A stretch of DNA of 38,049 nucleotides, taken from positions 1 through 38,049 of the forward strand of contig JBBRQD010000050.1 in the NCBI GenBank assembly GCA_038227045.1, read 5' to 3'. This DNA is from JANXLS01 sp038227045 (GTDB lineage: Bacteria; Planctomycetota; SZUA-567; H5-PLA8). Of this stretch, positions 7,773 through 16,292 are shown one piece after another (positions within the stretch are counted from its first letter, which is position 1; each line of letters starts with the position of its first letter). A model generated the notes under the pieces. It was not told the DNA's origin, searched no databases, and saw nothing but the letters and a program-made list of their open reading frames with translations. Both the position numbers and the translations under genes were made by a program.

Positions 7773-9929
7773 TTACTTGGGTGCCGGCTTGTCTTCCGGT
7801 TTGGGCAATCCTTCTTTCGGCACCACTACGCCGGCCGGTGGCGGCAGGCCTTCGCCGGGTTTCGGCGCTCCCTCGCCGGGCGCCTTTCGCGGCCCCTTCA
7901 TATCTTTTGTCTTGACGCCGGCCGCGCCTTTGGTCATCAGGTCTTCAATTGCCACAGTACGATCCTGCAGTTGATGGGTCTTGTCGTGGTAGAGATGGCA
8001 TTCGATGCAATCCATGCGCGCCTCTTTATGGTTGTGACATTGCTGGCAGTTCTTGATGCCCGGCAACAGCACGTCGGAGGTCTTCTCGCTGGTCCGCGCA
8101 TTGGCGTGGCACGATTCGCACTCGACCACGCGATGCGTTTCGTGATTGAAAATGGCGTGATTCAGCCAGCGCGGCGGGATGTTTGTGTCCGCGACGACCT
8201 CGTCCTCTTCGGGCTTTGCGGCTTTTTTCTCGATGGGTTCGTGGCAGAACAGGCAGGCTCCGCGCTCGTTTTTGTTGCGCACGTCGTCCGCTTTTCCAAA
8301 GATCTTGTCCAGACCTTCCTTGAGCTTCCCGTCCAGCGCCGCGTCGATTGACGCGAGCGAAACGGGTTTGTCGTCGACATAGCTGGAAATGAGTTTTCCG
8401 ACAGCATCGCCCAGCGCTTCGTTGAATTTCTTCTTCTTGGCGCCCTTTAGTTTTTCGTAGCCCTTAATATCTTTCTCTTCCACGTCGCCACCCAGCATTT
8501 TCACCATCTCGTCTTCTCCGACCGCGGTCTTAAGCGTTTCGAACATCTTTTCGTCGTCGGACGTGGCTGTTTCGGTGAGCAATTTGTCGGCGTCGGCCTT
8601 CGCCGGCGGCAAGGGCTTTCCCGCCTGTTTCAGAAGCTCCGCGCGATACTTCGCGATCAGCTTCATCTTGGCCTTGTCGGCTTCCGAGAGGCTGGCGCTG
8701 GATAGCGTTTGTTTTACCGTTTCAGGGTAAAGCGTGTTGCGCAGGAACTCGCGCGCGACTGTAGCCGCGCCGTGCGGCACCACGATTCCGGCCGCTTTGA
8801 TTTCGTGCTTGTGGCATTCCGAGGCGCAATTCCGTTCATAAGTAATCGGCACCATGTAGCGGTTTTGGCCCGAGGCCGCGGTGTTGCCCAGGCGTTCGCG
8901 GATGACGCCGATCAGGGCCGCTTCGAAAGTGGCCTTGATTAACTCGGGGTTGCCGCCCGTCTTGCGCAAACTGCGGTCGAACGAATCGCGGCTCAGCGAT
9001 TCGACCGCCAGCTTTTTCAAATCCAGTTGCGTCAATTTGAATTTGACCACGCCGCTGGCTTCGACTCGGGCGATGATGCCGTTGTAATAGGCGTCCCGCT
9101 CGGACGGTTTGAGCAGTTCCTCGAATTCGGTCAGACGCGAGGATTCCTCGCGCATCGTTTCGAGATTGCTTTCGGACGTCTTGTGGCAGTCGACGCATTC
9201 CATCGTGCGCGCGCCATATTTCGAATACGGATCGTACGCCACCTTCATGTGCTTGGAGTGATTGAAGCGCAGCTTCGTCGGGTCGTTGCCGGCCGGCTTT
9301 TCAGTCAGCGGCCGCAGGGCGCGCCATTCCTGATGTCCATCCATGAAACTGACGATTTTGTCCGCATAAGCAGTCTTGCCGCCGCCCTGAATTTTCAGAT
9401 CGGCGTGGCATTGCGTGCAATTGTTGTCGGTCATTTGAACCAGCTCCTGATTGCCTTTGTGCTCCGTGTGGCAACTGGCGCAGCGCGGTTCTTCAATCTT
9501 GATTTTTTGTTCCGTCAATTCCTTGTCGTGACCGGTGGCATTGAACAACGCCGTCTTTTCAAAATAATCTTTTGCGCCCGGACAAACCTGGTTGGCGTTG
9601 TGCAGCGGGCCGTCGTGGCAGGCGCGGCATTTTGCATTGGTGACGACGCCGAACTTTCCGTTGGCTTTTTCGTGGCAGTCCTCGCAGCGGTGATTGAACC
9701 AGATGTGCCGATTGGACACCGGCCCCGGCTCGTAGACCACATGGCCATTCGGCGAGAACACGTTGAACGTCAGCGCCGCAATCACGGCGATGCCGATCGC
9801 GGGCAGCACGATCGTCAGAATGCGCATCCAGCTTCGCCCGGAATGCGGCTTCTTGTGGTAGTCGTGATCGATGCGCTGCGCGCGGTATTTCTGCTGCTTG
9901 ACGAGGAGGTTTTCGTTGGGGTCGCTCAT
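7773..9929 (-). CDS. Membrane-anchored decaheme-type multiheme cytochrome c (paralogue 2)
   Basis: This 718-residue protein is a clear paralogue of the product of the next gene; both start MSDPNE. It has one membrane segment (about 37-55) and CxxCH motifs at 82, 101, 150, 171, 245, 559, 604, 628 and 641. CASECH at 368 has the same CxxxCH spacing as CATECH in the paralogue. It has only one copy of the heme-free helical segment (about 267-350) that is duplicated in paralogue 1, which explains most of the length difference. The conserved GQNRYM(V/I)PITYER block precedes CxxxCH in both. It is likely the proximal electron carrier partner of the cytochrome b-like protein encoded upstream. Having two unequal copies suggests either a heterodimeric electron wire or two alternative partners; the sequence cannot decide. 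Confidence 0.93.
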   Translation of the reverse strand: MSDPNENLLVKQQKYRAQRIDHDYHKKPHSGRSWMRILTIVLPAIGIAVIAALTFNVFSPNGHVVYEPGPVSNRHIWFNHRCEDCHEKANGKFGVVTNAKCRACHDGPLHNANQVCPGAKDYFEKTALFNATGHDKELTEQKIKIEEPRCASCHTEHKGNQELVQMTDNNCTQCHADLKIQGGGKTAYADKIVSFMDGHQEWRALRPLTEKPAGNDPTKLRFNHSKHMKVAYDPYSKYGARTMECVDCHKTSESNLETMREESSRLTEFEELLKPSERDAYYNGIIARVEASGVVKFKLTQLDLKKLAVESLSRDSFDRSLRKTGGNPELIKATFEAALIGVIRERLGNTAASGQNRYMVPITYERNCASECHKHEIKAAGIVVPHGAATVAREFLRNTLYPETVKQTLSSASLSEADKAKMKLIAKYRAELLKQAGKPLPPAKADADKLLTETATSDDEKMFETLKTAVGEDEMVKMLGGDVEEKDIKGYEKLKGAKKKKFNEALGDAVGKLISSYVDDKPVSLASIDAALDGKLKEGLDKIFGKADDVRNKNERGACLFCHEPIEKKAAKPEEDEVVADTNIPPRWLNHAIFNHETHRVVECESCHANARTSEKTSDVLLPGIKNCQQCHNHKEARMDCIECHLYHDKTHQLQDRTVAIEDLMTKGAAGVKTKDMKGPRKAPGEGAPKPGEGLPPPAGVVVPKEGLPKPEDKPAPK

Positions 9930-9953
9930 GTAAGCCTCAGTCTCGATTCCAGC

Positions 9954-10043
9954 GGATTTAGGATTTAGGGGCTAGTGGCTAGGGATTAGGGAAAAGAAAT
10001 ATCTTGCCGTTCCCTAATCCCTAGCCCCTAAATCCTAGCCCCT
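9954..10043. repeat. Intergenic palindrome of reiterated GGATTTA / GGGGCTAG words
   Basis: The left arm (9954-9992) is composed of the words GGATTTA, GGATTTAGG, GGGCTAG, TGGCTAG and GGATTAGGG. The right arm (10011-10043) is its complement. The inner 16 bases (9977-9992 with 10011-10026) pair perfectly and the outer part pairs after a 7-base bulge. It occupies most of the 152-base gap between the cytochrome b-like gene and multiheme paralogue 2. It therefore could form an mRNA hairpin in the middle of the operon, affecting RNA stability or the ratio of products. The rest of the gap shows nothing else. Confidence 0.8.
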
Positions 10044-10081
10044 CATAGTGCCACAACAGACGAATGAACGATTTCAATTTG

Positions 10082-11065
10082 CTACTTGTTCAGAACTCCC
10101 GAATATCCGGTCGTCGCGACGATGACATGAAATGCGGACAGCGCCAACAGCAAATAGGAGAGCGGGATGTGAATGTATTCCCAGGAATGCAGATACCAGT
10201 GCAGACGAATCTGGGTCTGCAATTGGCGGCGTTCCTCGCACAAACTATGAATTTCGTCCAGCGCGGGGTGCAATTTTTTCGGCAGCAATGTCTGAATGTG
10301 ATTGAAGACGGCCAGCGATTTCCGCAGTTCGGCGAGCTTGCTGGTGCGCGCGTAAACCGGATCGAGAAAGGGTTCGACCTCTTCCAGGAAAAAATTCATA
10401 AGCGGCACGGCGGCCTTCTCTTCGTCGGGATTCGCCGGCGCTATGGCACCGAATTTCCGGGCGAAATCGGCATCTTTGCTGGGCTTCAAGCGCTCCGCTT
10501 TGCGCTTGTCGATTTCGTCCAGTTTCGCCGAGTCGAATTTGTCCGTATTGATCTTTCCGCAGCAGACGGAAGTGAGGACCGCGGCGTCCAATTTGAGTTT
10601 TCGGATCACTTCCGGAATCTGTTCATAAGTGGATTCGTTCTTGACCATTTGAAGCATGATTGTCGGAATATACTGCTGGAATAGAACGCCGATGATGCCG
10701 GTCACTTCCACGATGACGAAGAGCACCATCAGCCAGAACGTCAACTGATGGCCCCATAATAGTGCGGAATGACAGAGAATCAGCGGGAACGCCAGCAGCC
10801 CCAGCCAGATATGAGCGTTCAACCAGGCTTTCGCGCGGCCCAGACGCCAAATGCGGACGCGGCGGCGCATGCCAAGGAGTCCGCAAAAGAGCATCAATAG
10901 AAAACCGGCTGTTCCATAAGCCAAGCCTGGGAGCGTTGAACCGGAGGGGATGCCGCCACTCTTCAGCACGGCCTGGCTGTAATACGCATAACTCACGCCG
11001 GCCAGCACCGTCGCGAAAATGGTGAACAGGATCCAATTTCTTTGCTTTTTGAATTCAATTAGCAC
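10082..11065 (-). CDS. Diheme cytochrome b-like integral membrane protein
   Basis: The 327-residue product has membrane segments at about 11-29, 45-65, 84-104, 108-130 and 297-318. Between the fourth and fifth is a charged soluble stretch of some 150 residues. Two membrane helices each carry a pair of His residues exactly 14 apart: H85/H99 (AHIWLGLLAFPLILCH) and H299/H313 (IHIPLSYLLLALSAFH). This is the same spacing as the bis-His heme b ligands of cytochrome b, so two stacked b hemes are likely. With multiheme cytochromes c downstream and a ferredoxin-module protein upstream, it is the probable membrane core passing electrons between a quinone pool or cytoplasmic Fe-S clusters and periplasmic hemes. 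The family is not one I can name. The start is GTG at 11065, with an AGGA about 11 bases upstream. Confidence 0.8.
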   Translation of the reverse strand: MLIEFKKQRNWILFTIFATVLAGVSYAYYSQAVLKSGGIPSGSTLPGLAYGTAGFLLMLFCGLLGMRRRVRIWRLGRAKAWLNAHIWLGLLAFPLILCHSALLWGHQLTFWLMVLFVIVEVTGIIGVLFQQYIPTIMLQMVKNESTYEQIPEVIRKLKLDAAVLTSVCCGKINTDKFDSAKLDEIDKRKAERLKPSKDADFARKFGAIAPANPDEEKAAVPLMNFFLEEVEPFLDPVYARTSKLAELRKSLAVFNHIQTLLPKKLHPALDEIHSLCEERRQLQTQIRLHWYLHSWEYIHIPLSYLLLALSAFHVIVATTGYSGVLNK

Positions 11066-11311
11066 GGGTCGGTTAATCCTTCCTCACGCACGGGACGGCC
11101 AGGCAGCCCGTCCCATATCCCATCCAATCGTTGAACTTGCAGACGAACGCAGCACCCCCGGTTCGCCAAGGGCACGGCACTTCGCCGGTCGAGCCGACGT
11201 ATTTTCCAATGCGCGCTCGCCTTTTCCCTCCACTATGGCCGGACGCGGCGAATTGAAACGCGCGCGGTTTTGGGGCGAGCGCTGCTTTAGAGAGTGCTAG
11301 TAAGGCGTGAA
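11066..11311. other. Gap between the ferredoxin-module gene and the cytochrome b-like gene
   Basis: This gap is 246 bases. The only structure I can point to is a 7-base-pair hairpin at 11092-11114 (GGGACGG pairing with CCGTCCC, 9-base loop), 27-49 bases upstream of the cytochrome b-like GTG start. There is no T-run on either side, so it is not a convincing terminator; a leader hairpin is possible. No small gene or RNA motif was recognised. Confidence 0.3.
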
Positions 11312-14185
11312 CTAATCTCTTTTCACAGATTTCGTCCTATCTTTCAACGAACTTTTCCTGACAATTTCAAAAAAATCGCGCGCGTTGACGCGCATTGCGG
11401 CTTCGTGCGGACAGGCATAAACGCAACTGGGTTCCTGCAATGTGCTGCATTGATCGCAGGTTACCGCGATGTCCTTGACCAGCGCGACTTTGAGCGCGGG
11501 ATCCTTGGCCGGTGCCGCGGGATTTCCAGGAGCGGCCTTGGCGGGCGGGGCTTTCATCGCGGCCTGCTCGTTTTTGCGTTTTGCCGCTTCGATATCCTTA
11601 TCGATTTCTTCCTTCGTGCGCGGGAATTCGTGCATCTTGATGTTGCCGTACGGGCATTGCTTGGCGCATTTTTCGCAGCCGATGCACCAATCTTCGATGA
11701 TGATTTCAAACGTTTCTTCGCGGCGGATCGAGCCGACCGGGCAGCCGATCATGCAGACCGGGTCCATGCAACTGCGGCAGGACGTGGCCAACAGGTATTT
11801 GTCGAACCGCAGCCCTTCGCGCACGAGCCGGGTCTTGCCGTCGTCGTGGCTGTCGATGCACGCCTGAACGCATTCGTCGCAGCGCGTGCATTTTTCAAGA
11901 TCGAGCAGCAGGACGTTTTGCGCCTGCATCAATTCCTGGTCGATGAACTCGTTCAGCGCCCGGGCGGGCGGACGCGCGGCGACGCTGCGTCCGGTTGCGA
12001 GGCGTTCATCGATTTCTTTCTCCATGCGCGCCTTGAATTCGTCGTAGCAATGCGTCAGGAAATCGAAATGCACTTTCTCGATCTTGACGACCTCGACGTG
12101 ATCCAGCGCCGTGCAGGTGGCGGTGCGTTTGACGTTGCGCAGCAAGCCGATTTCGCCGAACGAATCGTTCTGCCCCAAATAAGTCAGCACGAGTTCGCCG
12201 CCGGGCTGCATCTGTGTGACCTTGATGCAGCCGCGCCGCACGAGATAAAACGCGTCCGGAGTATCCCCTTGCCTGAAGATTATTTCGCCGGGCTCAAAGT
12301 CCTGAAGTTTGACTTTCTTGCGCAACTGGTCGATGAATTCGGGATCGAGATCTTTGAACAAGGGGATGGTGTTGAGATGCTGCGCCAGCGAGCGTTCGCG
12401 GTAATTCTTCTCCAGCTTTTCCTTATACTTTCCCTTCCGGGTTCTGATCGTGTCGAGCACCGTGCGGATGATTTCGAGCATCACGCAGTCTTCGGAGGCG
12501 CGCACGTTCATGGAGCGCGGATAGAAGTTGATGCATGACATTTCGCCGAACAAATCGCCCGGGCTCAATTCGGCGCGGCGCAATTCAGGAGGGAGATGCG
12601 ACTGGTCGTTTTCAATATCGGGACGCCGGCCTGTGATCGATTTGCGCGGGCCTTCTTTGCGGCCTTGAACCCAGAATTTCAGCCGTTCGAGGATGCCGCT
12701 GGCGCCATTGTTTTTCTTTTTCTTCAAGGTTCCCAGGGCGATCTGGTCGGGCGTTAGGATGTAGACTTCGGCTTTTCCGGAAAGGACGTAAAACGCGGTC
12801 GACGCGTATTCGCCCTGTTTGCAGATGATGTCGCCGCGTTTGAACTCGCGCCGGACGATCCCGCCGTACAGCATTTTCAAAGCGCCTTCGGGAATGCCTT
12901 CCAGAATCTCCAGGTGCTTCATTTCATCCATGGACAGCGGTTCGCCAGGCTGCAGCGGAATCCGCAACTTCATTTCTTCTTCTTCGGCCACCGCTTTGGC
13001 GGCTGCGGCCGCGGGTTTGGCTGCGGCGGCAACCGGCGGTTTAGGAGGGGCCGCGGGCGGTGGTTTCGCGGCTGCGGCAACGGGCAGTTTGGCGCTGGGA
13101 ACCGCGGGCGCCGGCGGCTTCGCAACCGGTGGAACCGGGGCCGCTTTTGGCACTTCGGGTTTAAACGGCTCCGAGTCCAGAATGGTCCGATCGAGTGCAG
13201 CCGCGCGCGCAATGGCTGGCGCGGACGCTTTTTTCTCCGGTTCGGCGATGACTTTGGGTGGATTGGCTAAAGCGGCTCGCAGGAACGCGGATTCGGAAAC
13301 CGTAGGTGGCGCGGGCGGTTTGGGTTCAGCGGCTTTGGGTGCCTCAACTTTTTTCTGTTCAACGGGCTGCTTTTGCTCAGCGGCGGGTTCGGGTTTTTGT
13401 GGAGCAGTGGGCACAGCCGGTTTGGCGATTTCGTCCGGCGCAACTTGCTTCTTCGCGGCTTCGGCAACTATCGCAATAGGAACTTGCGCACTATCGCGGT
13501 TCTCTGCCGGGACTGCGGCAGCGGGCACATTCGGCGGCGCGGCCGGTTTCGGCTCGGCATCCTTTTGGGCCTTTTGCGGCTGAGGCTGCGGGTCGTTTTT
13601 TCGAACGGCAGCGCCCAGCACGACTGGCTTGCCTCCTTCGCCGGGTGCTTCGTCATGTTTCGTTGCAATGTCTTTAAGCAGCGCCTTGAGAGGTTCATTC
13701 GGAGTCAAACCCGCGGGCTTAGGCGCGACGGGCTGCACGAGCGGTTTCTCGCCGGGAATCGGGAGCACAGTGGATGCCAGCAACGCGTCTTTGATCGGCG
13801 AATCCTTGGGCTTGTCCACCGGTGGCGGTGCTTTTGCGACAGCTGGTGGCGGAGCAACGACCGGCTTTGGAACATTGACCGGCGCGGCTGGACTCGCTTT
13901 CGCCGGAGGAGTGTTGGCTGCATTCGGAAGCTTGATGACTTGGCCCGCGTGTTTGTCGGGCGCTTTGGGAATGTCGCGAGGGGCAACCGGATTTTGCGCA
14001 GGGATGACGGGCGGCACGGGGGCCGCCGCGGTGAACTCGCCGGGCGGCATGGGGTCTGGCTTCAAGCCGAGACGCTGCGCGTTTACTTTGAGATACGGCC
14101 GGCCGCCAGACCAGATCGCTTTTCCCTGAGCAAAAAACTCAAGCGGAATTCGATCCTGACTATCTGCGCAATAAATGGGCCTCAT
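11312..14185 (-). CDS. Fusion: novel N-terminal domain, tandem cyclic-nucleotide-binding domains, four-cluster 4Fe-4S ferredoxin module
   Basis: This 957-residue protein starts at ATG 14185. A GAGGG lies 6 bases upstream; the TTG at 14191 falls inside the spacer and is less likely. In order it has a 45-residue domain starting MRPIYC (shared with the FHA protein at 18372), then a Pro/Ala/Lys-rich linker of about 350 residues. Two Crp-like cyclic-nucleotide-binding domains follow (about 435-575 and 608-720). The second keeps the phosphate-binding cassette FGEIGLL...RTAT; the first has RSMN and may not bind. Finally there is an electron-transfer module (about 765-935) with sixteen Cys in four groups (CTRCDECVQAC, CRSCMDPVCMIGC, CIGCEKCAKQC, CDQCSTLQEPSCVYAC), as in DmsB/HybA-type subunits. 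There is no signal peptide, so it is cytoplasmic. It is first in the operon with the cytochrome b-like and multiheme genes, suggesting cyclic-nucleotide-gated electron transfer. Confidence 0.9.
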   Translation of the reverse strand: MRPIYCADSQDRIPLEFFAQGKAIWSGGRPYLKVNAQRLGLKPDPMPPGEFTAAAPVPPVIPAQNPVAPRDIPKAPDKHAGQVIKLPNAANTPPAKASPAAPVNVPKPVVAPPPAVAKAPPPVDKPKDSPIKDALLASTVLPIPGEKPLVQPVAPKPAGLTPNEPLKALLKDIATKHDEAPGEGGKPVVLGAAVRKNDPQPQPQKAQKDAEPKPAAPPNVPAAAVPAENRDSAQVPIAIVAEAAKKQVAPDEIAKPAVPTAPQKPEPAAEQKQPVEQKKVEAPKAAEPKPPAPPTVSESAFLRAALANPPKVIAEPEKKASAPAIARAAALDRTILDSEPFKPEVPKAAPVPPVAKPPAPAVPSAKLPVAAAAKPPPAAPPKPPVAAAAKPAAAAAKAVAEEEEMKLRIPLQPGEPLSMDEMKHLEILEGIPEGALKMLYGGIVRREFKRGDIICKQGEYASTAFYVLSGKAEVYILTPDQIALGTLKKKKNNGASGILERLKFWVQGRKEGPRKSITGRRPDIENDQSHLPPELRRAELSPGDLFGEMSCINFYPRSMNVRASEDCVMLEIIRTVLDTIRTRKGKYKEKLEKNYRERSLAQHLNTIPLFKDLDPEFIDQLRKKVKLQDFEPGEIIFRQGDTPDAFYLVRRGCIKVTQMQPGGELVLTYLGQNDSFGEIGLLRNVKRTATCTALDHVEVVKIEKVHFDFLTHCYDEFKARMEKEIDERLATGRSVAARPPARALNEFIDQELMQAQNVLLLDLEKCTRCDECVQACIDSHDDGKTRLVREGLRFDKYLLATSCRSCMDPVCMIGCPVGSIRREETFEIIIEDWCIGCEKCAKQCPYGNIKMHEFPRTKEEIDKDIEAAKRKNEQAAMKAPPAKAAPGNPAAPAKDPALKVALVKDIAVTCDQCSTLQEPSCVYACPHEAAMRVNARDFFEIVRKSSLKDRTKSVKRD

Positions 14186-14482
14186 TCGCAACCCTCAATT
14201 CGCAGCCGTTGTGCCAAGGTGTGAGCGTTCATTCATACTCGGCGAGTTCGAACTTTTAAAGCTCAAGCGCCCAAAATTATTATTTAAAAATTGTGCGGCA
14301 CACCCTTGGATACGAATGGCTGCAATTCCTTCGACCCGTGTTGCGACGCGCTGCCCGGCCAGAAACCGCCGACACCCACACAATACCGATTATCGCTCTG
14401 CCGCTTCATTTTTCAAGCACGCCTGATTCGACAGTCCAAGTCCACCCTTCCTGTTGGCTTTTTACGCCGCTGCGATTAAACT
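14186..14482. promoter_or_regulatory. Divergent intergenic region (redox operon / rimO)
   Basis: This 297-base gap separates two outward-facing genes and must hold the promoters of both the redox operon (minus) and rimO (plus). An AT-rich patch lies near 14270-14293 (AATTATTATTTAAAAATTG). No operator palindrome or riboswitch-like fold stood out, and specific promoter boxes cannot be assigned with confidence. Confidence 0.4.
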
Positions 14483-15937
14483 ATGCTTATGAAACAGACT
14501 TTTAAAAAAGATTCGCCGCCGGTGATCAGTCTCGTCAATCTCGGCTGTGCCAAGAATCTCGTCGACAGCGAACGCATTCTCGGCAATCTCGCCGAGCAGG
14601 GATTCCTCATCGCGCAAGATCCCGCGGCTGCGGAAATCTGCCTGGTCAACACCTGCGGATTCATCGACGCCGCCCGCGAGGAAACCTGCGGTGTGCTCAC
14701 TGAATTGGCGGACCTTAAAAACAGCGGCAGCCTCACCACGCTCGTCGCACTGGGCTGCCTCGTCGAACGCGTCGCCGACGCCCCGGAACTCAACCACTTT
14801 CTCAAAGCCGCCGACGTGCGCCTGGGATTCAAAGAATACCCGCGCATCGCGCAAATCTGCCACGACCTAATTGACGAAGCGCGCGCCAAGAAATCCGGTG
14901 CCGGTACTGGAACCGCACGCGCCGGCGACGCGCAGCGCCAGGGGCCGACCGTCAGCGCCGCGAAGAAACCCGTGCCGCAAAGCTACAACGATTTCCTGGT
15001 CCATCCGCGCATGCGCATCGGTTCACCGCATTCCGCTTACCTGAAGATTTCAGAAGGTTGCAGCAACCCCTGCCGCTTCTGCGCCATTCCGCGCATGAGA
15101 GGATTGCAAGTCTCGCGCCCGATCGAAAAAATCGCGGACGAAGCGCGCGAATTGGCCGAAGGCGGCGCGACTGAAATTTTGCTGATCGCGCAGGACACGA
15201 CCAGTTACGGCAAAGACATCTATGGCGAATACCGCCTGCCCCAACTCTTGCGCGCGTTGAAGAAAGTGAAAGGCCCGCGCTGGTTCCGGCTGATGTACGC
15301 GTACCCGAAGTTCCTGACCGAAGAGATGCTCGACTGTCTCGCGGACGACGAGCGCTTCTGCCCGTACATCGACATCCCGCTGCAACACATTTCCGATCCG
15401 ATGCTGAAGGGCATGGCGCGCGGCGTGACGAAAAGACAGACCGTGGACTTGATGGATTTGATCGCAAAGAAATTGCCGGGCGGTGCGATCCGCACGACGT
15501 TCATCGTCGGCTTCCCGGGCGAAACGGAGACCGATCATCGCGAGATGCTCGATTTCATCAACGAAGGCCGCTTTACACACGCAGGCTGTTTTATGTATTC
15601 GACCGAACCGCTGACGCCCGCCGCGAAAATGCCCGACACGATTCCGCTCGTTGAAAAGAAAGCGCGGCGCGACGCGCTGTATTTGGCGCAGCGCGAAATC
15701 AGCCTCAAGCGGACGACCGCGCGCGTCGGAACGAAAGCCGAATTAATCGTTGACGGAGCGCTGGAAGAAAGCCCGGTCAAAGGTGCCAAAATGCTTTGCC
15801 GCAGCAACCTCGAAGCGCCCGAAGTGGACGGCGTGGTCTATCTAAGGGGGAAAGGCGCGGCAAAATTGTCGCCCGGGGATTTTGTCGAGGCGGAGATTGT
15901 CGAGGCGATGGATTATGATGTGGTGGCGAAGATTTAG
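14483..15937 (+). CDS. rimO: Ribosomal protein S12 (uS12) methylthiotransferase RimO
   Basis: RimO is a radical-SAM enzyme that adds a methylthio group to the conserved Asp of ribosomal protein uS12. The N-terminal MTTase domain has the signature NLGCAKNLVDSE (C22) with further cluster cysteines at C58 (NTCGF) and C92 (LGCLVER). The radical-SAM motif is C193-C197-C200 (EGCSNPCRFCAIPRMRG). The C-terminus (from about 415) is a TRAM-like domain ending DYDVVAKI. The NLGCxKNLVDSE form points to RimO rather than MiaB. At 484 residues it is longer than usual, because an Ala/Gly/Thr-rich insert sits at about 134-165 between the MTTase and radical-SAM domains. It is a housekeeping gene lying between the redox operon and the TIR/FHA genes. 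The Met at 14489 is an equally possible start. Confidence 0.96.
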   Translation: MLMKQTFKKDSPPVISLVNLGCAKNLVDSERILGNLAEQGFLIAQDPAAAEICLVNTCGFIDAAREETCGVLTELADLKNSGSLTTLVALGCLVERVADAPELNHFLKAADVRLGFKEYPRIAQICHDLIDEARAKKSGAGTGTARAGDAQRQGPTVSAAKKPVPQSYNDFLVHPRMRIGSPHSAYLKISEGCSNPCRFCAIPRMRGLQVSRPIEKIADEARELAEGGATEILLIAQDTTSYGKDIYGEYRLPQLLRALKKVKGPRWFRLMYAYPKFLTEEMLDCLADDERFCPYIDIPLQHISDPMLKGMARGVTKRQTVDLMDLIAKKLPGGAIRTTFIVGFPGETETDHREMLDFINEGRFTHAGCFMYSTEPLTPAAKMPDTIPLVEKKARRDALYLAQREISLKRTTARVGTKAELIVDGALEESPVKGAKMLCRSNLEAPEVDGVVYLRGKGAAKLSPGDFVEAEIVEAMDYDVVAKI

Positions 15938-15971
15938 AACGTGAAGGCAATGAAATCGTAAGGAGTACGAA

Positions 15972-16223
15972 ATGCCGTTCATCACGGAACGAAAGGCGTC
16001 CAGCACTGGCGGCGGCGGTCCTTCGCGTCGCGTTGAGAAGGGCGCTGTTGAGAATGCGCGCAAATCGTTGTTCGCCGTGTTGGAAGAACGCTTCGGCGCT
16101 ATTTCGGAATACGATGCGGATGCGCTCTCCGCGATCGACGATCCGCAACGCCTGACCATTCTGATGCGCGCCGCGGTCAAGGCGCAGTCGTTGAAAGAAT
16201 TTCTCAGCGTGTTAAAAGGATAG
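15972..16223 (+). CDS. Small DUF4351-like protein (83 residues)
   Basis: An AGGAG six bases before the ATG supports a real gene starting here, 34 bases after rimO. The first 25 residues are flexible and Gly/Ser-rich. The rest resembles the C-terminal DUF4351-like segment found at the end of many Rpn/PD-(D/E)XK-type proteins, with the pattern LFAVLEERFG, then a short linker, ALSAIDDPQRLTILMRAAVKAQSLKEFL. No nuclease domain is present. It may therefore be a free-standing regulatory or interaction module, or a remnant that acquired its own translation start. The family assignment is from memory of the sequence pattern and is only moderately secure. Confidence 0.6.
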   Translation: MPFITERKASSTGGGGPSRRVEKGAVENARKSLFAVLEERFGAISEYDADALSAIDDPQRLTILMRAAVKAQSLKEFLSVLKG

Positions 16224-16245
16224 TGGGAAGAATGAGTTTTCAACC

Positions 16246-16267
16246 CGGCCTGTGAGGCCGAGTTTTT
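16246..16267 (+). terminator. Intrinsic terminator after the DUF4351-like gene
   Basis: CGGCCT (16246-16251) and AGGCCG (16255-16260) form a six-base-pair GC-rich stem with a GTG loop. It is followed by AG and five T residues (16263-16267). It lies 23 bases past the stop of the small gene and 26 bases before the TIR-FHA-TIR start, so it separates rimO and the small gene from the TIR/FHA pair. Confidence 0.6.
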
Positions 16268-16292
16268 CACGCTCTCAAGGTTCACGCGCACT

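Noticed and set aside
11294..12538. Plus-strand open frame of 414 codons opposite the cNMP/ferredoxin gene
   Set aside because: Antisense to conserved Cys and cNMP motifs; composition is that of a shadow frame.
14186..14191. TTG at 14191 as the start of the cNMP/ferredoxin gene
   Set aside because: The ATG at 14185 has better spacing from GAGGG and aligns with the start of the homologous FHA protein domain.
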